From Lachnospiraceae bacterium (GTDB lineage: Bacteria; Bacillota; Clostridia; Lachnospirales; Lachnospiraceae), in NCBI GenBank assembly GCA_900757145.1, contig CAAEMT010000036.1:1-17598 (forward strand): 17,598 nucleotides of DNA, written 5' to 3'. The translations under genes were made by a program, and so were the position numbers. This document shows positions 14,653 through 17,598 of the stretch, in pieces. Numbering within the stretch: the stretch's first letter is position 1; each line of letters opens with the position of its first letter. The notes under the pieces were generated by a model. The model was not told the origin of the DNA. It worked only from the letters and a program-made list of their open reading frames with translations, and did no database searches.

Positions 14653-14681
14653 ATTATAAACGCATTTTTTCCTGTGTGCAA
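14653..14681 (-). promoter_or_regulatory. Sigma-A promoter of ddh
   Basis: On the minus strand TTGCAC (14676-14681) and a perfect TATAAT (14653-14658) are 17 bases apart. The start would be near 14646, about 25 bases before the ATG at 14621. It lies in the 108-bp gap after the transglutaminase-like gene, where I see no convincing terminator. Confidence 0.75.
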
Positions 14682-14729
14682 GAAAAAATTACTAAGACCT
14701 ATATCACGTTTTACGCCGTCCGAACATTT

Positions 14730-16115
14730 TTACGGTTCAAATGGAAGCTCTGTCATCTCCACAAGTTCCTGTTTTTCTTCTATCTGGCATCGAATCAGAC
14801 CGCCGTCCTCATATTCGATCTCCCCAACTTGATTATCAATCTCGTCCGCACGAAGGAACTGCTTTGCAGGGTGAAACTGCGTATGAATCTCAGAATTGGC
14901 CACCATGCGAAATACATCAAGATTACCGAAATAGTAATTCCACCGTTCAATCTCTCCCTTACGGTATGCGCTTCCTCCAAAAGAAAGATCAGCAAATACC
15001 CAGCCATATGGTTCTACATAAAACTGCGCCCAGTCATGCGGCCCTGTGTATGGTGCAGTCACATACAAACCAGACTGCCATCTCGCCGGAATCCCTGCCA
15101 TACGGCACAACGTAATAAACAGAAGCGCCTGCACTCCACAGTCACCCTTAAGATTGACTGCCGCATACTCTGAAATATTGCTGATGCAAAAATACTCCCG
15201 CATAAACGAATACATCACATGCGTCGTAATATAATCATATATCCGGCGCGCCCTGCGGATCGGATTTGTCTCCGTACCAATAATCTCATCAAGCAGCATC
15301 CACAAATATGGTGTGAATGATATATGCGGCGGCTGTTCCTGTGTATAAAAAGTTGGCAAAACAATTCCTTCTGCCCGCTCAGGCTCCAGCTCTATATATG
15401 GTACACGGTTGATGTATTCATATTCCATCTCAAACTTCTGATCTTCACGAAGCTCCGTCTCAAAATATATCGTTCGCTGCGGCGCATCCTCTCCATCGAC
15501 AAACTTCACATCCTGTGACGTATACAAAAGCTTTACATCAGAAATCTGCTGACACTTTTTCGGAAACGGCATATGCACGCGCACCTTCTCCCCAACGCGT
15601 GCAAAATCCTTTGTAGGCTGCACAGATACCCGTAGGCGGATCTTCACGCAACGCCCGCCCTGTTCTTTCATTATCCGCACATTTTTATTCAGAAGATCCA
15701 GCTTTTTCTCTGCCTCCGCCTCCTCATCCGGCACAAGCTGACGCTTGGCATAATCCGGGCGCGTCTTAACAAGGTTTTCAAGAAAAAGTCTCTGGAAATG
15801 AACTTCCCCGTTTATATAGATCCAGTCTGCCTCTCCGCTTTCCTTCAAAGATACAAGCTCCTCGTCACAAAAGTCCCGAATCTGCTCATGCATCATCGAC
15901 GCCGCCTGCTCAAACGTATATGGATATTCCGAATCTCCGAGCACCTTCAGCACGTCCAGCTCAAGCAGAAGCCGTTTCTTCATCGTCTCTGATGTTTTCT
16001 CCCTCCCAAGCATCGTTTTAATCAGTCTTTTCGCCCCGTCATAGTCTCCGTATGTTTTAAGCTTCTCCACATCCTCCGGCAGCGGTACTTCATAATAGCT
16101 TAAATCATGATACAT
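14730..16115 (-). CDS. Transglutaminase-like domain protein, unknown substrate
   Basis: The start is taken as the ATG at 16115, with GGAGG about 10 bases upstream, giving 461 residues; a TTG three codons earlier is too close to that site. No signal peptide or membrane helix is seen, so the protein is probably cytoplasmic. The N-terminal half (about 1-150) is charged and helical, the middle (about 155-250) looks like beta-strands, and the C-terminal part has a transglutaminase-like core. Its catalytic triad is Cys326 in KGDCGVQA, His360 in PHDWAQFYVE and Asp376 in FADLSFG. Such domains in bacteria are mostly peptidases or amidases rather than protein cross-linkers. It stands alone on its strand, with a tandem repeat in the leader. 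Confidence 0.85.
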   Translation of the reverse strand: MYHDLSYYEVPLPEDVEKLKTYGDYDGAKRLIKTMLGREKTSETMKKRLLLELDVLKVLGDSEYPYTFEQAASMMHEQIRDFCDEELVSLKESGEADWIYINGEVHFQRLFLENLVKTRPDYAKRQLVPDEEAEAEKKLDLLNKNVRIMKEQGGRCVKIRLRVSVQPTKDFARVGEKVRVHMPFPKKCQQISDVKLLYTSQDVKFVDGEDAPQRTIYFETELREDQKFEMEYEYINRVPYIELEPERAEGIVLPTFYTQEQPPHISFTPYLWMLLDEIIGTETNPIRRARRIYDYITTHVMYSFMREYFCISNISEYAAVNLKGDCGVQALLFITLCRMAGIPARWQSGLYVTAPYTGPHDWAQFYVEPYGWVFADLSFGGSAYRKGEIERWNYYFGNLDVFRMVANSEIHTQFHPAKQFLRADEIDNQVGEIEYEDGGLIRCQIEEKQELVEMTELPFEP

Positions 16116-16138
16116 TTTCCACAATCCTCCCGTTCTTC

Positions 16139-16177
16139 TGTTTGTTTTTGTTTGTTTTTGTTTGTTTTTGTTTGTTT
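16139..16177. repeat. 10-bp tandem repeat in the leader of the transglutaminase-like gene
   Basis: The unit TTTGTTTTTG is repeated almost four times without mismatch. On the minus strand it reads as a pure A/C-rich tract lying between the candidate promoter (16230-16258) and the ribosome binding site near 16126-16130, within the 5' leader. A one-helical-turn unit of this kind is prone to slippage. Confidence 0.95.
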
Positions 16178-16229
16178 CCTGTCTGTTTTGTCTCCTGCAT
16201 CATTTATTTTTCTGTCAACTGTTTCTTAT

Positions 16230-16258
16230 ATTGTCCTATTTCTTTATGATCCTGTCAA
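16230..16258 (-). promoter_or_regulatory. Candidate promoter of the transglutaminase-like gene
   Basis: On the minus strand a perfect TTGACA (16253-16258) and GACAAT (16230-16235) are 17 bases apart. A second TTGACA lies at 16213-16218 but only a poor -10 (GGAGAC) follows at the right distance. The first overlaps the end of the small ORF 16236-16445. RNA from it would have a leader of about 105 nt containing the 10-bp repeats. Confidence 0.5.
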
Positions 16259-16445
16259 CCTGATAATTTATCATCGTATTTACGATATCATTTCTCCTGC
16301 ATCCTATACTTACATCAAAATCAACTAACTTTCTTAACTTTTCTCTCGTATACTGGCAATTTAGCATATCATATAATTCACAAAATCTTGCCTCATCTTT
16401 AACCAGTATGTTCTCTATATCATACTCAATATCTCCAGCTTTCAT
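16236..16445 (-). CDS. Small hypothetical protein, 69 residues
   Basis: The frame starts at the ATG at 16445 (a longer reading to 16484 runs through the terminator stem). The product is charged and predicted mostly helical, beginning MKAGDIEYDI and ending YQVDRIIKK, with two cysteines and no membrane segment. There is no clear ribosome binding site (only an A-rich run) and I found no promoter, so expression would depend on read-through. I recognise no family. It could be a gene remnant or a chance frame in AT-rich DNA, although its length and amino acid composition look protein-like. Confidence 0.35.
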   Translation of the reverse strand: MKAGDIEYDIENILVKDEARFCELYDMLNCQYTREKLRKLVDFDVSIGCRRNDIVNTMINYQVDRIIKK

Positions 16446-16466
16446 TTTTTTACTTTTTTCACAACA

Positions 16467-16530
16467 AAAAACACAGTAAACCAAAGGCAGATACTATTCG
16501 TCAGTTCGCCACTTGTTTTACTGTGTTTTT
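16467..16530 (-). terminator. Probable terminator of the CDP-alcohol phosphatidyltransferase gene
   Basis: A 14-bp perfect inverted repeat (16467-16480 with 16517-16530) follows the gene by 45 bases, and on the minus strand its second arm ends in T6. The 36-nt loop is long and the stem AT-rich, so it is a weaker terminator than usual; it may instead be a protein-binding palindrome. Confidence 0.55.
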
Positions 16531-16575
16531 ATCATTGTTATCGTCAATAAACAAATAAACAATGATATTAAGAAA

Positions 16576-17130
16576 TTATTTTGCCATTTTCCGAAATTCA
16601 AAAGCATATAAAACCAGAACAACCGTCATGACCGCCATTTCACCTAAAATCAACCCGTCTGCAATCTTAAGTGAAATTTCAGGTATCAAAACTAATACGC
16701 CCAATATTACAAACAAAGTAGCCGTGCATATCTTTCCATACCATTTCGCACCGTCCAGCTTTTTCCCACGGCGCAGATTGATCAGTCCCATCACCGCCAT
16801 AAAACCTTCTTTAACTGCCATTAAGCTTACAAGCCATATCATACGTTTATATCTGCTACACAGGCACAATGCTACTGCCGCATGCGTAAGCTTGTCTGCA
16901 AAAGGATCTACAAATTTTCCAAGCTCCGTTACCATATTAAATTTCCTAGCCACTTTTCCATCGAATAAATCTGTGATCGTTGACACCAGAACAACTCCTG
17001 CTGCAAGATAATAATCTTTCATGCTTTCCGCATTCAAATAAATGATACAAAAAATCGGTATCAGCAGAATGCGAAAATACCCCATACAGTTTGGTATTGA
17101 CCAGATTTCTTCTTTTTTAATATTTCTCAT
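16576..17130 (-). CDS. CDP-alcohol phosphatidyltransferase (PgsA-like)
   Basis: The ATG at 17130 has AGAGGAG 7 bases upstream and gives 184 residues. The diagnostic CDP-alcohol motif is complete: Asp54-xx-Asp57-Gly58-xx-Ala61-Arg62, Gly71, Asp75 and Asp79 in DLFDGKVAR...GKFVDPFAD. Several hydrophobic segments flank it, as expected for an integral membrane enzyme. It transfers a phosphatidyl group from CDP-diacylglycerol to an alcohol, most often glycerol-3-phosphate in phosphatidylglycerol synthesis; cardiolipin or another acceptor cannot be excluded, so no symbol is given. The gene starts 45 bases after the rRNA terminator on the same strand, with no clear promoter of its own between. Confidence 0.93.
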   Translation of the reverse strand: MRNIKKEEIWSIPNCMGYFRILLIPIFCIIYLNAESMKDYYLAAGVVLVSTITDLFDGKVARKFNMVTELGKFVDPFADKLTHAAVALCLCSRYKRMIWLVSLMAVKEGFMAVMGLINLRRGKKLDGAKWYGKICTATLFVILGVLVLIPEISLKIADGLILGEMAVMTVVLVLYAFEFRKMAK

Positions 17131-17174
17131 CTTGCTTCTCCTCTATTCTTATCCTTTTGATTCTCGCATAAATC

Positions 17175-17200
17175 GAAAAAAGCACCGCTTCCGCGATGCT
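17175..17200 (-). terminator. Terminator of the rRNA operon
   Basis: On the minus strand AGCATCGC (17193-17200) pairs with GCGGTGCT (17181-17188) around a GGAA loop, with one G-T wobble pair, followed by T6 (17175-17180). It lies about 65 bases after the 23S rRNA 3' end. Confidence 0.88.
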
Positions 17201-17265
17201 CTCACATACCTTCAAAACCACATACAGTCTATATCTTTCATCCGTTCTCTTTACCCTTCCGTATT

Positions 17266-17598
<333 letters not shown>

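Noticed and set aside
14154..15173. Plus-strand frame of 339 codons
   Set aside because: It spans the ddh promoter and runs antisense to ddh and the transglutaminase-like gene. Its composition is unlike a protein and there is no ribosome binding site.
17201..17265. 5S rRNA or tRNA after the 23S gene
   Set aside because: The spacer is too short for 5S, and I see neither the 5S core sequence nor a tRNA cloverleaf or T-loop.

Overview
The window looks like chromosomal DNA of a spore-forming, low-to-mid GC member of the Clostridia, most probably Lachnospiraceae. This is inferred from a GerA-family spore germination protein (SpoVAF type), strong AGGAGG-type ribosome binding sites, TTGACA/TATAAT promoters, DAP dehydrogenase, and family resemblance of several proteins. 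No species can be named from the sequence alone.

Layout. At the left edge (1-96, minus strand) is the 5' end of what looks like a bacterial group II intron, sitting directly after the terminator hairpin (97-141) of the first gene. Next come two minus-strand units. One is a phosphoribosyltransferase-like gene plus a secreted polysaccharide deacetylase (145-2151, own sigma-A promoter). The other is an FnIII-NlpC/P60-like secreted hydrolase plus a SIR2-like protein (2381-4305, own promoter). Divergently (+), a membrane-anchored polysaccharide deacetylase (4614-6200) is followed by spoVAF (6321-7682). The spoVAF ribosome binding site lies in an inverted repeat whose left arm falls inside a candidate sigma-G promoter. 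A block of 65-bp repeats with GC-rich hairpins (7700-7942) and a bidirectional terminator (7945-8003) separate it from the class I ribonucleotide reductase operon nrdA-nrdB (minus, 8023-11713).

Further right are an M32 carboxypeptidase (+, 11944-13443), a compact 115-nt inverted-repeat element overlapping a possible 48-aa membrane protein (13492-13654), meso-diaminopimelate dehydrogenase (minus, 13635-14621), a transglutaminase-like protein with a 10-bp tandem repeat in its leader (minus, 14730-16177), a small unknown ORF (16236-16445) and a CDP-alcohol phosphatidyltransferase (minus, 16576-17130). The right edge is the 3' end of a 23S rRNA gene (minus) with its terminator. No 5S gene lies between the 23S gene and that terminator.

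Functionally this is mostly housekeeping and envelope biology: two polysaccharide deacetylases, an NlpC/P60 enzyme, meso-DAP synthesis, phospholipid synthesis, dNTP synthesis and spore germination. I see no defence island, prophage or biosynthetic cluster. The most unusual signals are noncoding: the inverted repeat over the spoVAF start, the structured element at 13492-13606, the 65-bp repeat block, and the group II intron at a terminator. Among the proteins, the most unusual are the SIR2-like protein lacking the usual catalytic histidine and the phosphoribosyltransferase-fold protein with a non-canonical PRPP loop.
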